A DNA stretch of 7,222 nt, taken from Bog-473 sp964457065 (GTDB taxonomy: Bacteria; Actinomycetota; Acidimicrobiia; Acidimicrobiales; RAAP-2). The stretch is taken from contig CAYWDQ010000155.1 in assembly GCA_964457065.1 (NCBI GenBank), forward strand, positions 1-7,222, written 5' to 3'. How positions within the stretch are numbered: position 1 is the first letter of the stretch; each line of letters begins with the position of its first letter. The position numbers and the translations under genes are program-made. A model generated the notes under the pieces. It was not told where the DNA came from, searched no databases, and worked only from the letters and a program-made list of their open reading frames with translations. This document shows positions 1 to 6,115 of the stretch, in pieces.

Positions 1-1
1 C

Positions 2-400
2 CTCTGACAGGTAGGGCGAGACCGCCAGCACCTCGAGATCCGGAGAGAGGTCCTCGGGCCGGTCATCGACGAAAACGGCGCGGCGCGGGTCGACTCGGAG
101 GTGCCCCGTGAGGTAGCAGCCGTCCCCGTCTCGCCCCTCCTTGGGGAAGTAGCCGTTGACGTGGCGGTCCACGCCGAACTGCCGGGCCCGGTCCCGGGCG
201 TAGTCACCGCCGCCGGCGCTCCACAGGAGGACGCGACTCCGGGTCCCCAGATGCCGGAGGAGTTCCTCGGCCCCCGGGCGCAGCGACGTTCCCGAGAGCG
301 AGTCGACGAGGCAACCGTCGACGTCGAAGACCCAGCAGTCCACCTCGGACGGCGCACCGGGGCCTGCCGGGCCGCCTTCTTGCAGCTGGGCCGAACGCAT
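2..400 (-). CDS. HAD-superfamily phosphatase, capless, partial (C-terminus off the left edge)
   Basis: This is a partial gene; 133 residues are visible from the ATG at 400-398, and no stop is reached before the window edge. All four HAD motifs can be read. Motif I is FDVDGCLVDS (nucleophile Asp26, acid/base Asp28), motif II is LLWSAGG (Ser61), the motif III lysine is probably Lys87 in YFPKEG, and motif IV is VFVDDRPEDL (Asp112, Asp113). HAD enzymes are Mg-dependent phosphohydrolases that form an aspartyl-phosphate. Only about 35 residues separate motifs I and II and about 26 separate II and III, so there is no room for a C1 or C2 cap. This suggests a capless enzyme that could act on a large substrate or a phosphoprotein; that part is inference. 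An in-frame stop (TAG at 415-413) lies just upstream, so the ATG at 400 is the first possible start. No Shine-Dalgarno sequence precedes it. It is divergent from the acyl-CoA synthetase gene, and no functional link to the catabolic genes is visible. Confidence 0.88.
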   Translation of the reverse strand, partial: MRSAQLQEGGPAGPGAPSEVDCWVFDVDGCLVDSLSGTSLRPGAEELLRHLGTRSRVLLWSAGGGDYARDRARQFGVDRHVNGYFPKEGRDGDGCYLTGHLRVDPRRAVFVDDRPEDLSPDLEVLAVSPYLSE

Positions 401-404
401 TATT

Positions 405-415
405 GGTATACTCTA
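405..415 (-). promoter_or_regulatory. Candidate overlapping -10 element for the HAD gene
   Basis: On the minus strand the same AT-rich gap reads TAGAGT (415-410) followed by TATACC (410-405). Either could serve as an actinobacterial -10 element (TAnnnT) for the HAD start at 400. TAGAGT has the better spacing, giving a leader of about 3 bases. It shares bases with the plus-strand -10, so the two promoters would compete for polymerase. GTATAC at 406-411 is a perfect 6-base palindrome at the centre. The gap has no Shine-Dalgarno sequence for either gene. Confidence 0.4.
407..412 (+). promoter_or_regulatory. Candidate -10 element (TATACT) for the plus-strand catabolic operon
   Basis: TATACT at 407-412 is one base from the TATAAT consensus and lies in a 19-base stretch (401-419) that is only about 32% GC in an otherwise very GC-rich window. 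A start of transcription 6-7 bases downstream would fall at about 418-419, giving a leader of only 3-4 bases before the ATG at 422. No ribosome binding site precedes that ATG, which fits a leaderless or near-leaderless mRNA, common in actinobacteria. No convincing -35 element is seen at the usual spacing; TTGCAG at 380-385 is too far away. Confidence 0.55.
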
Positions 416-421
416 TTCGGG

Positions 422-1990
422 ATGCAGAACCCCTGGGACCAGCGGCTCGGCTTCTGGTACATCGCCGACGAACACCCGGACCAGCCGGCGGTCGTCGGCT
501 GTCCCTCGGGCGTCACGCTCACCTTCGGCGAGCTCGCCGGCCGCGCCCACCAGCTGGTCCACGCCCTGCGGGCCCAGGGCCTCGGTGCCGGCGACATCTT
601 CGCCTACGCCCTTCCGAACGGCATCGACATGTTGTACTGGCAACTGGCCGCCCACGAGGGCGGGTACCAGTCCATCGCTCTCAACCCTGCCCTGTCGGGC
701 GCGGAGATCCAGCGCATCGTGGACCACTCGGAGGCGGCCGCCATGGTGCTGCACGCCGACTTCGCCGACCGGGTCGGGCAGATGTCGGGAACCGGGTCGA
801 TTCAGCTCCGCGTCTCGGTCGGTGGCGACATCGCGGGCTTCACGAGCTACGAGACGCTGGTCGAGGGCCAGCCGGAGACCGAGCCTGGCGATCGCGAGCT
901 CGGCGTCCCCATCACCTACTCCTCGGGGACGACCGGCCAGCCCAAGGCCGTCGTGCGGCCGAGAACCCCGAAGATGGACCCCTCCGCGGCCACCGATGCC
1001 ATGAAGAGCTTCGGCCACGCGTTCCAGTTCCAACCCTTCACCGGGGTCCATCTCGTCTCGGCGGGCATGCACCACGGCGGGTGCCAGGGCTTCTATCACG
1101 GGGCGCTGAACGTCGGACAGGCGCTGGCCATCCTCGGCAAGTTCGACCCCGAGATGACGCTGGCGGCGATCGACCGGTACGGCGTCACGACCGCCTACAT
1201 GGTGCCGACCCAATTCGTCCGCATGCTCCGCCTGCCCCGGGAGGTGAAGGACCGGTACGACGTCTCCACCCTGGAGGTCGTCGTCCACTCCGCCGCCCCC
1301 TGCCCGCTCGAGGTCAAGCGGCAGATGATGGACTGGTGGGGGCCGGTCATCTGGGAGACCTACGGAGGCATGGAGGGCGCGGCCACGATCGCCAAGCCCT
1401 ACCGCTGGCTCGAGAAGCCGGGCACGGTGGGGCGGTCCGTGGCCGGCATGAAGGTGAAGATCCTCGATGAGGACGGGATCGAGCTGCCACGCGGCGACGT
1501 CGGCCACGTGTACCTGGAGTCCGAGCGGGGAGCCACGTTCACCTACAAGGGGGACCCCGAGCTGACGGCATCGGTCAGCAAGGGCAGGGCGTTCACGCTG
1601 GGCGACGTCGGCTACATGGACGAGGACGGCTATCTCTTCATCAACGACCGCGCGAAGGACATGATCATCAGCGGTGGGGTCAACATCTACCCCGCCGAGG
1701 TGGAGGGCGTCCTGTCCGAGCACCCTGCGGTGGGCGACGTCGCCGTCATCGGCGTCCCCGACCCGGAGTGGGGCGAGCAGGTCAAGGCCGTCGTCGAGCT
1801 CGTCGACGGCGTTGCGCCCAGCGACGAGCTGGCCGCGGAGCTGATCGCCCACTGCCAGGAGCGGATGGGCCGCTACAAGTGCCCCCGCACGGTCGACTTC
1901 CGCGAGCAGTTGCCGCGCACCGATGGTGGCAAGCTCTACAAGCGCATCCTGCGCGACGAGTACTGGGCCGCCGCCGAGCGCCGCGTGTGA
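422..1990 (+). CDS. AMP-forming acyl-CoA synthetase (FadD/ANL superfamily)
   Basis: This 522-residue enzyme should convert a carboxylic acid, ATP and CoA to acyl-CoA, AMP and pyrophosphate, the entry step of beta-oxidation-type catabolism in the cytoplasm. The phosphate-binding loop is YSSGTTGQPKAVV (166-178). The adenine/acyl motif is YGGMEG (314-319). The ribose-binding motif is LGDVGY with Asp395, followed by NDRAKDMI (Asp409, Arg410), the hinge into the C-terminal domain. The catalytic lysine of PRTDGGK is Lys504. Length is normal for the family. The open frame runs upstream to an ATG at 101, but those 107 residues are antisense to the HAD gene and do not resemble a synthetase N-terminus, while MQNPWDQRLGFWYIAD is a typical one, so the start at 422 is chosen. 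The P-loop has Ala instead of the usual Gly after the lysine, and the usual Thr before the Glu of the YGxTE motif is Met. The substrate cannot be read from sequence; the neighbours suggest a branched or steroid-like acid. Confidence 0.93.
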   Translation: MQNPWDQRLGFWYIADEHPDQPAVVGCPSGVTLTFGELAGRAHQLVHALRAQGLGAGDIFAYALPNGIDMLYWQLAAHEGGYQSIALNPALSGAEIQRIVDHSEAAAMVLHADFADRVGQMSGTGSIQLRVSVGGDIAGFTSYETLVEGQPETEPGDRELGVPITYSSGTTGQPKAVVRPRTPKMDPSAATDAMKSFGHAFQFQPFTGVHLVSAGMHHGGCQGFYHGALNVGQALAILGKFDPEMTLAAIDRYGVTTAYMVPTQFVRMLRLPREVKDRYDVSTLEVVVHSAAPCPLEVKRQMMDWWGPVIWETYGGMEGAATIAKPYRWLEKPGTVGRSVAGMKVKILDEDGIELPRGDVGHVYLESERGATFTYKGDPELTASVSKGRAFTLGDVGYMDEDGYLFINDRAKDMIISGGVNIYPAEVEGVLSEHPAVGDVAVIGVPDPEWGEQVKAVVELVDGVAPSDELAAELIAHCQERMGRYKCPRTVDFREQLPRTDGGKLYKRILRDEYWAAAERRV

Positions 1991-2010
1991 TGCCGACCGC
2001 GGCGAACCCG

Positions 2011-2018
2011 GGAGGAGA
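2011..2018 (+). promoter_or_regulatory. Strong ribosome binding site for the first acyl-CoA dehydrogenase gene
   Basis: GGAGGAGA lies 10 bases before the ATG at 2029 in the 38-base gap after the synthetase stop. It is the clearest Shine-Dalgarno sequence in the window and fixes the start of the downstream gene. It contrasts with the absence of any such site before the synthetase ATG. Confidence 0.7.
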
Positions 2019-2028
2019 CCGCTAGGCC

Positions 2029-3174
2029 ATGGATTTCGGGTTCGGCGAGGACCAGGAGCTGCTGCGCGCGACGACCCGCCGCTTCCTCACTGAGCACCAG
2101 TCGCTGGCCGACGTGCGGCGCTCCATGGAGGAGGCCGACGTGTTCGACGCCGGCGTCTGGCGACGGGGGGCGGAGCTCGGATGGACCGCCATGCTGATCC
2201 CGGCCGAGCACGAGGGCGGCAGCGTCACGGACCAGCCCCTGGTCGACCTCGTCGTCCTGGCCGAAGAGCTGGGGCGTGAGCTCAACCCCGGGCCGTTCGT
2301 GCCCTGCAACGTGGTGGCCGATGCCATTGCCCGCTTCGGGACGGAGGTGCATGCGAAGGAGCACCTGCCGCGGATCGCGCGGGGCGAGGTGACCTGCGCC
2401 TGGTGCCTGAGTGGCGACGCATCCCCCGATCCGTCCGCCGTCGAAGTGCGGGCGACGCGCGCCGGCGACGGCTGGCGCCTCGACGGCGTGGCCCGCTACG
2501 TCCACGCCGCCGGAGACGCGGCGCTGCTCCTCGTGACGGCCGTGGGCGCCGACACGGGTGGCGTCGTGAACTTCCTGGTACCCCGACCGTCCGCGGGCTT
2601 GTCCGAGCGCGTGCTCACCGGCCTCGACCTCACCCGTCGCTTCGCCGAGGTGCGCTTCGACGGCGTGTCACTGCCCGGCAACGCCGAGCTGGCGGGCGGC
2701 TGGCCCGTTGTGGAGCGCTGCCTTTCGCTGGCAACGGTCCTGCAGGCGGCCGAATCCGTCGGCGCCGCCGACCTCCTCTTCACCTCCACCGTGGACTACG
2801 CCAAGAAGCGCGTGCAGTTCGGGCGGACGATCGGCAGCTTCCAGGCGATCAAGCACCGGCTGGCCGACCTCCTGATCGAGCTCGAGGGCATGCGCGCCGC
2901 AGCGCACTATGCGGCGCTGGCCCTCGGTGACGGCCTGCCCGATGCCGACGAGGCGGTGGCCACGGCCGGGGCCTACGTCGACGACGCCTTCGCCCACCTC
3001 AGTGGCGAGGCGCTCCAACTGCACGGCGGCATCGGCTTCACGTGGGAGCACGACGTCCACCTGTTCGTGCGCCGGGCCAAGGTCAACCAGGTGCTCTACG
3101 GCGACGGCGCCTGGCACCGCGAGCGGCTGACGCGCCTCGTCGAGGCCGCCGCGGCGCCGGCCGGGGGAGCGTGA
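2029..3174 (+). CDS. Acyl-CoA dehydrogenase family protein, subunit with degenerate active site
   Basis: This 381-residue protein has the acyl-CoA dehydrogenase fold, which oxidises acyl-CoA to 2-enoyl-CoA with FAD. The C-terminal half is well conserved: RVQFGRTIGSFQAIKHRLAD begins at residue 261 and QLHGGIGFTWEHD spans 330-342. These are the segments that in the family contact FAD across the dimer interface. The middle domain is poor. The usual SEPxAGSD flavin motif is replaced by LSGDASPDPSAVE, and the usual KxWITN strand by ARYVHAAG. At the C-terminus the YEGT position, where the MCAD-type catalytic Glu sits, reads LYGDGAW (356-362) with Gly in place of Glu. The next gene starts 4 bases later and has the opposite set of motifs, so the two are probably subunits of one heteromeric enzyme, as in the steroid FadE26/27 and FadE28/29 pairs. 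Pairing is inference; family membership is firm. Confidence 0.92.
   Translation: MDFGFGEDQELLRATTRRFLTEHQSLADVRRSMEEADVFDAGVWRRGAELGWTAMLIPAEHEGGSVTDQPLVDLVVLAEELGRELNPGPFVPCNVVADAIARFGTEVHAKEHLPRIARGEVTCAWCLSGDASPDPSAVEVRATRAGDGWRLDGVARYVHAAGDAALLLVTAVGADTGGVVNFLVPRPSAGLSERVLTGLDLTRRFAEVRFDGVSLPGNAELAGGWPVVERCLSLATVLQAAESVGAADLLFTSTVDYAKKRVQFGRTIGSFQAIKHRLADLLIELEGMRAAAHYAALALGDGLPDADEAVATAGAYVDDAFAHLSGEALQLHGGIGFTWEHDVHLFVRRAKVNQVLYGDGAWHRERLTRLVEAAAAPAGGA
3163..3169 (+). promoter_or_regulatory. Ribosome binding site fixing the GTG start of the second dehydrogenase
   Basis: GGGGGAG at 3163-3169 lies inside the last codons of the upstream dehydrogenase gene, 9 bases before the GTG at 3179. 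The nearby ATG at 3183 is out of frame. This site therefore supports the GTG start and a 4-base gap after the TGA at 3172-3174, consistent with coupled translation of the two subunits. Confidence 0.6.
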
Positions 3175-3178
3175 GCCC

Positions 3179-4369
3179 GTGGATGTGATCATCCCGCCCA
3201 TCCCCGACACCTACGACGCGTACCGGGCCACCCTCCGGTCCTTCATTGCCGGGCACACGCCGACGCTCCAGTGGAAGCAGCGCACGGGCCTGCGCGTGCC
3301 CGACGATAAGGCCGACGTGGAGCTGCTGCGCACCTACGCCCGGGCCGTCTACGACGCCGGCTACGTGCTCGACCGCTTCTCCACCGGGCGCGGCGACCCC
3401 TACGAGCAACGCATCCTCGAGCAGGAGCTCGGTGCGGCGGGCGTTCCCCACGTGCTCGGCAACCCGCTCGTCGCCGGTGCGCTCAAGCACTTCGGGACCG
3501 ACGAGCAGCGAGCCGTCTACCTGCCGCCGATGGCCCGGGGCGACCACATCTGGACGCAGCTCTTCAGCGAGCCCGACGCCGGGAGCGACCTGACGTCGCT
3601 GCAGACGAGGGCCGGCCGGGATGGCGACGACTTCGTCGTCGTGGGCCAGAAGGTGTGGAGCACCTGGGCCCAGTGGTCCGACTTCGGGTACCTGCTGGCG
3701 CGCACCGAACCAGTCGAGGGCCCGGCCGGGATCTCCGCCTTCATCCTCGACATGCGCAGCCCGGGCGTCGACGTGCGGCCGCTGCGCGAGATGACGGGCA
3801 CGACCGACTTCAACGAGGTGTTCTTCGACGAGGTGCGGGTCCCGGCCGCCAACATGATCGGGGCGCCGGGCGAGGGCTGGCGGGTGGCCGGCGCCAGCCT
3901 GGCCGAGGAGCGCTCGGGCGTGGGCGGCGGTGGGGGCGGTGCCGACCCGGTGCAGCGCCTCGTCGACGTGGCCCGGCGCCACAACCGGGGTTGCCGTCCG
4001 GCCATCGACGACAGTGCGGTCCGCCAGCAGATCGGGACCTTCGCCGCCCGGGCGCGCATCCAGCGCCACCTGGGCCAACGCATGGCCACCAAGGCGATGA
4101 CGGGGCAGATCACTCCGGCTGACGCCCCCCTGTCGAAGATCTGGTTCAGCGAGCTCAACCTCGAGATGGCAGAGGCGGCGTTGGCCCTGCAGGGTGCTCG
4201 GTCCATGGCGGGCGAGAGCGACGAGCTCACGTTCGAGGATGGGCGGTGGCAGGACGCCTTCCTTTACGCTCGGGCCTGGACCATTGCAGGAGGATCGAAC
4301 GAAATCATGCGCAACCTGATTGCCGAGCGTGGACTGGGACTCCCCCGCGAGCCGCGGGGACAGTCGTGA
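3179..4369 (+). CDS. Acyl-CoA dehydrogenase, likely catalytic subunit of a heteromeric enzyme
   Basis: This 396-residue flavoenzyme would catalyse alpha-beta dehydrogenation of an acyl-CoA. The flavin/substrate signature FSEPDAGSD is intact (129-137), followed by GQKVWSTWAQWSD, the strand beside the flavin, and then NEVFFDEVRVPAANMIG. LAEERSG (241-247) lies in the helix that carries the catalytic Glu in isovaleryl-CoA dehydrogenase-like and ChsE4-like enzymes, so Glu244 is a candidate base; this is inferred from position. The C-terminus TIAGGSNEIMRN (368-379) followed by LIAERGLGLPRE is typical of actinobacterial FadE proteins. It lacks the R-x-FG and QxHGGxG segments that its upstream neighbour retains, so the pair looks complementary. 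A run of six glycines (249-254) follows the candidate catalytic helix. The start is GTG. The stop TGA overlaps the next gene's GTG. Similar pairs act on steroid side chains, but the substrate here is unknown. Confidence 0.93.
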   Translation: MDVIIPPIPDTYDAYRATLRSFIAGHTPTLQWKQRTGLRVPDDKADVELLRTYARAVYDAGYVLDRFSTGRGDPYEQRILEQELGAAGVPHVLGNPLVAGALKHFGTDEQRAVYLPPMARGDHIWTQLFSEPDAGSDLTSLQTRAGRDGDDFVVVGQKVWSTWAQWSDFGYLLARTEPVEGPAGISAFILDMRSPGVDVRPLREMTGTTDFNEVFFDEVRVPAANMIGAPGEGWRVAGASLAEERSGVGGGGGGADPVQRLVDVARRHNRGCRPAIDDSAVRQQIGTFAARARIQRHLGQRMATKAMTGQITPADAPLSKIWFSELNLEMAEAALALQGARSMAGESDELTFEDGRWQDAFLYARAWTIAGGSNEIMRNLIAERGLGLPREPRGQS

Positions 4370-5445
4370 CCTCGACGTCGAAGCACACCCACGCACACCC
4401 TCCGCACGCGCAGCGCGCCCGCGGTGCGGCGGCGGCCAACGACCCGTTCCCCGGCGTCGAGAAGGTCCGGCCCGGGTTGTGGAGCATCCCGGTGCCCCTG
4501 CCCAACAACTCGCTGCGCTACGTCCTGGTGTACCTCTTCGAGACCGACCGCGGCCCGTACCTCATTGATGCCGGGTGGAACACGGACGACGCGTTCGGCG
4601 CGCTGGAGAGCGGGATGCAGGAGGCCGGCTGCGACATCGGCGACGTCCAGGGCGTCATGGTCACCCACATCCACCCCGATCACTACGGCCTGGCGGGACG
4701 CATCCGCGAGGCGTCGGGCGCATGGATCTCGCTGCACCCCGCCGATGCCGATCTCATCCACGACCGCTACGACGAGCCCGACGACCTGCTCGACCGCGTC
4801 GCCGCTGCGCTGCGCCGCATGGGGGCGCCACCCGAGGAGCTCGAGCCGCTGCGCAACGCGGCCATGCCGGTGCGGCAACTGGTCGACGCGGTCGTCCCCG
4901 ACGTGCTGCTCGAGGACGGCGAGAAGCCCGAGGTGCCGGGTTGGGACCTCCAGGCCATCTGGACGCCGGGCCACTCGCCGGGCCACCTGTGCTTCTACGA
5001 GTCGCGCCAGGAGCTGATGCTCTCTGGGGATCACGTCTTGCCGCGCATCACCCCGAACATCCCGTTCCATCCCCAGGCCGGGGCCAACCCGCTGGGGGAC
5101 TACCTGAAGTCGCTCGACAAGCTCGAGCCCTACCAGGTCAACGAGGTCCTGCCGGCGCACGAGTACCGCTTCGACGACCTGCACACGAGGCTCGAGGAAC
5201 TGCGCCAACACCACCGGGACCGCTTCGCCGAGGTGATCGACATCCTGAGTGACGGGCCGAAGACCGCCTGGTACATCGCGTCCCACATGAAGTGGTCGCG
5301 GTCCTGGGACGACATCGCCGGCTTCATGCGCCGCGCCGCGGTGGGCGAGACCGTGTCGCACTTGCGGGTGCTCGAGATCGACGGCATCGTCCAGGTCGAG
5401 GACGGCGAGCCGGCCCTGTGGTCGCTCACCGGCAAGACCGGCTGA
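4366..5445 (+). CDS. Metallo-beta-lactamase-fold hydrolase with C-terminal winged helix (LACTB2/glyoxalase II-like)
   Basis: This is a 359-residue hydrolase. The binuclear metal site is complete: THIHPDH gives His101, His103, Asp105 and His106; TPGHSPGH gives His203; LSGDHVLP gives the bridging Asp222; and LPAHEYRF gives His265. Residues about 285-355 (from ILSDGPKTAWYIA to the end) form a winged-helix-like tail, as in LACTB2-type proteins. The frame is open upstream to 4246, but that part overlaps the dehydrogenase gene. The GTG at 4366 is chosen because it forms a GTGA overlap with the dehydrogenase stop, with GGGGA 5 bases upstream, which implies translational coupling. The N-terminal 25 residues are basic and His-rich (KHTHAHPPHAQR) and precede the fold; their role is unknown. 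The tight operon position suggests a thioesterase or a detoxifying hydrolase acting on a pathway intermediate. Lactonase or nuclease activity cannot be excluded from sequence. Confidence 0.9.
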   Translation: MTSTSKHTHAHPPHAQRARGAAAANDPFPGVEKVRPGLWSIPVPLPNNSLRYVLVYLFETDRGPYLIDAGWNTDDAFGALESGMQEAGCDIGDVQGVMVTHIHPDHYGLAGRIREASGAWISLHPADADLIHDRYDEPDDLLDRVAAALRRMGAPPEELEPLRNAAMPVRQLVDAVVPDVLLEDGEKPEVPGWDLQAIWTPGHSPGHLCFYESRQELMLSGDHVLPRITPNIPFHPQAGANPLGDYLKSLDKLEPYQVNEVLPAHEYRFDDLHTRLEELRQHHRDRFAEVIDILSDGPKTAWYIASHMKWSRSWDDIAGFMRRAAVGETVSHLRVLEIDGIVQVEDGEPALWSLTGKTG

Positions 5446-5469
5446 GGTCCCGGGCCTCGGGTCGAGCCG
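5439..5469. terminator. Weak GC-rich hairpin between convergent genes (possible bidirectional terminator)
   Basis: CGGCT at 5439-5443 pairs with AGCCG at 5465-5469, and inside it GAGG at 5444-5447 pairs with CCTC at 5455-5458, with an unpaired GGGTCG on one side. It spans the hydrolase stop codon and ends at the base before the TetR stop, where two operons converge over 24 bases. There is no U tract on either strand, so intrinsic termination is uncertain. The hairpin may only reflect high GC content. Confidence 0.3.
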
Positions 5470-6108
5470 TCAACCGGGTGTCGCTCCGAGGGCCCGTTCG
5501 CAGAACGAGCGCACCTGGCGTGCCGCCTCCGCTCGCGGCAGCTTCTCCCGGGTCGGGTTGAGCCCGGCCGCCGACCACACCACCGATTGCACCAGCGGTG
5601 CGTCGGCTGCCGGGTCGGCGAGGGGGAACGAGCCGTCGGCCGCGCCTGCGGCGAGCAGCGTCTCGAGCGGCACCATCAACAGCTTGGCCGCCCGGCGCGT
5701 CTCGTCCGCATACCCCTCGGCCCGCATGGCCCCCGGCGACCCGAGTACCGCCACCCTTGCCGCCTTGGTGCGGTGGTGGCCGAAGCTGAGGATCTCGTCG
5801 ATCCACGCGTCGAGCGCGGCCCGCGGGCTCGTGGCGGCGTCGACCTTGGCGGTCAGCCGTGCCGCCGCCGCCTCCGCCTCGCGCCGGTAGAGCGCGCACA
5901 GCAGCTGGTCCTTCGACTCGAAGTGGCGGTAGAACGAGCGCGTCGACAGGTCGGCCTCGTGCAAGATGTCGGCCACCGCGGCATCGCCGTACCCGTTGCG
6001 CTCCATCACGGCGAGCGCGGCGTCGAGGAGGATGCGCAGCTCGTCCTCCGCCTCGAAGCGGCGGGGGCGCCCGGCCCTGGTGGCCGGTATTGCCTTGGGC
6101 CCTGCCAC
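5470..6108 (-). CDS. TetR-family transcriptional regulator
   Basis: This is a 212-residue DNA-binding regulator. The N-terminal helix-turn-helix is clear at about residues 24-70: ILLDAALAVMERNGYGDAAV, then ADILHEADLSTRSFYRHFES and KDQLL. The SFYRHFxSKDxLL block is the family signature. The rest is an all-helical ligand-binding and dimerisation region typical in length. A basic leader (GRPRRF, 13-18) precedes the fold and may add minor-groove contacts. The start is a GTG at 6108, with GAGGT 4 bases upstream overlapping the stop of the DUF35 gene, so it is the third gene of a thiolase-like, DUF35, regulator transcript. By analogy with KstR-type regulators it probably represses the flanking catabolic genes and is released by an acyl-CoA; this is inference, and no operator could be identified. 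Confidence 0.92.
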   Translation of the reverse strand: MAGPKAIPATRAGRPRRFEAEDELRILLDAALAVMERNGYGDAAVADILHEADLSTRSFYRHFESKDQLLCALYRREAEAAAARLTAKVDAATSPRAALDAWIDEILSFGHHRTKAARVAVLGSPGAMRAEGYADETRRAAKLLMVPLETLLAAGAADGSFPLADPAADAPLVQSVVWSAAGLNPTREKLPRAEAARQVRSFCERALGATPG

Positions 6109-6115
6109 GCCGACC

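Noticed and set aside
413..1852. Long minus-strand open frame (479 codons) opposite the acyl-CoA synthetase
   Set aside because: It has no recognisable motif, is rich in Arg, Gly, Val and Asp as expected of an antisense frame in GC-rich DNA, and overlaps a gene with full ANL motifs.
4246..4365. N-terminal extension of the MBL hydrolase starting at the ATG at 4246
   Set aside because: These 40 codons lie inside the dehydrogenase gene in another frame and show no family similarity; the GTG at 4366 with its GTGA overlap is better.
3083..4396. Long minus-strand open frame (437 codons) opposite the second dehydrogenase
   Set aside because: No domain is visible and the composition is that of a GC-rich antisense frame; the plus strand carries clear dehydrogenase motifs.
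4264..5361. Long minus-strand open frame (365 codons) opposite the MBL hydrolase
   Set aside because: No motif is seen and it lies fully antisense to a gene with a complete metal site.
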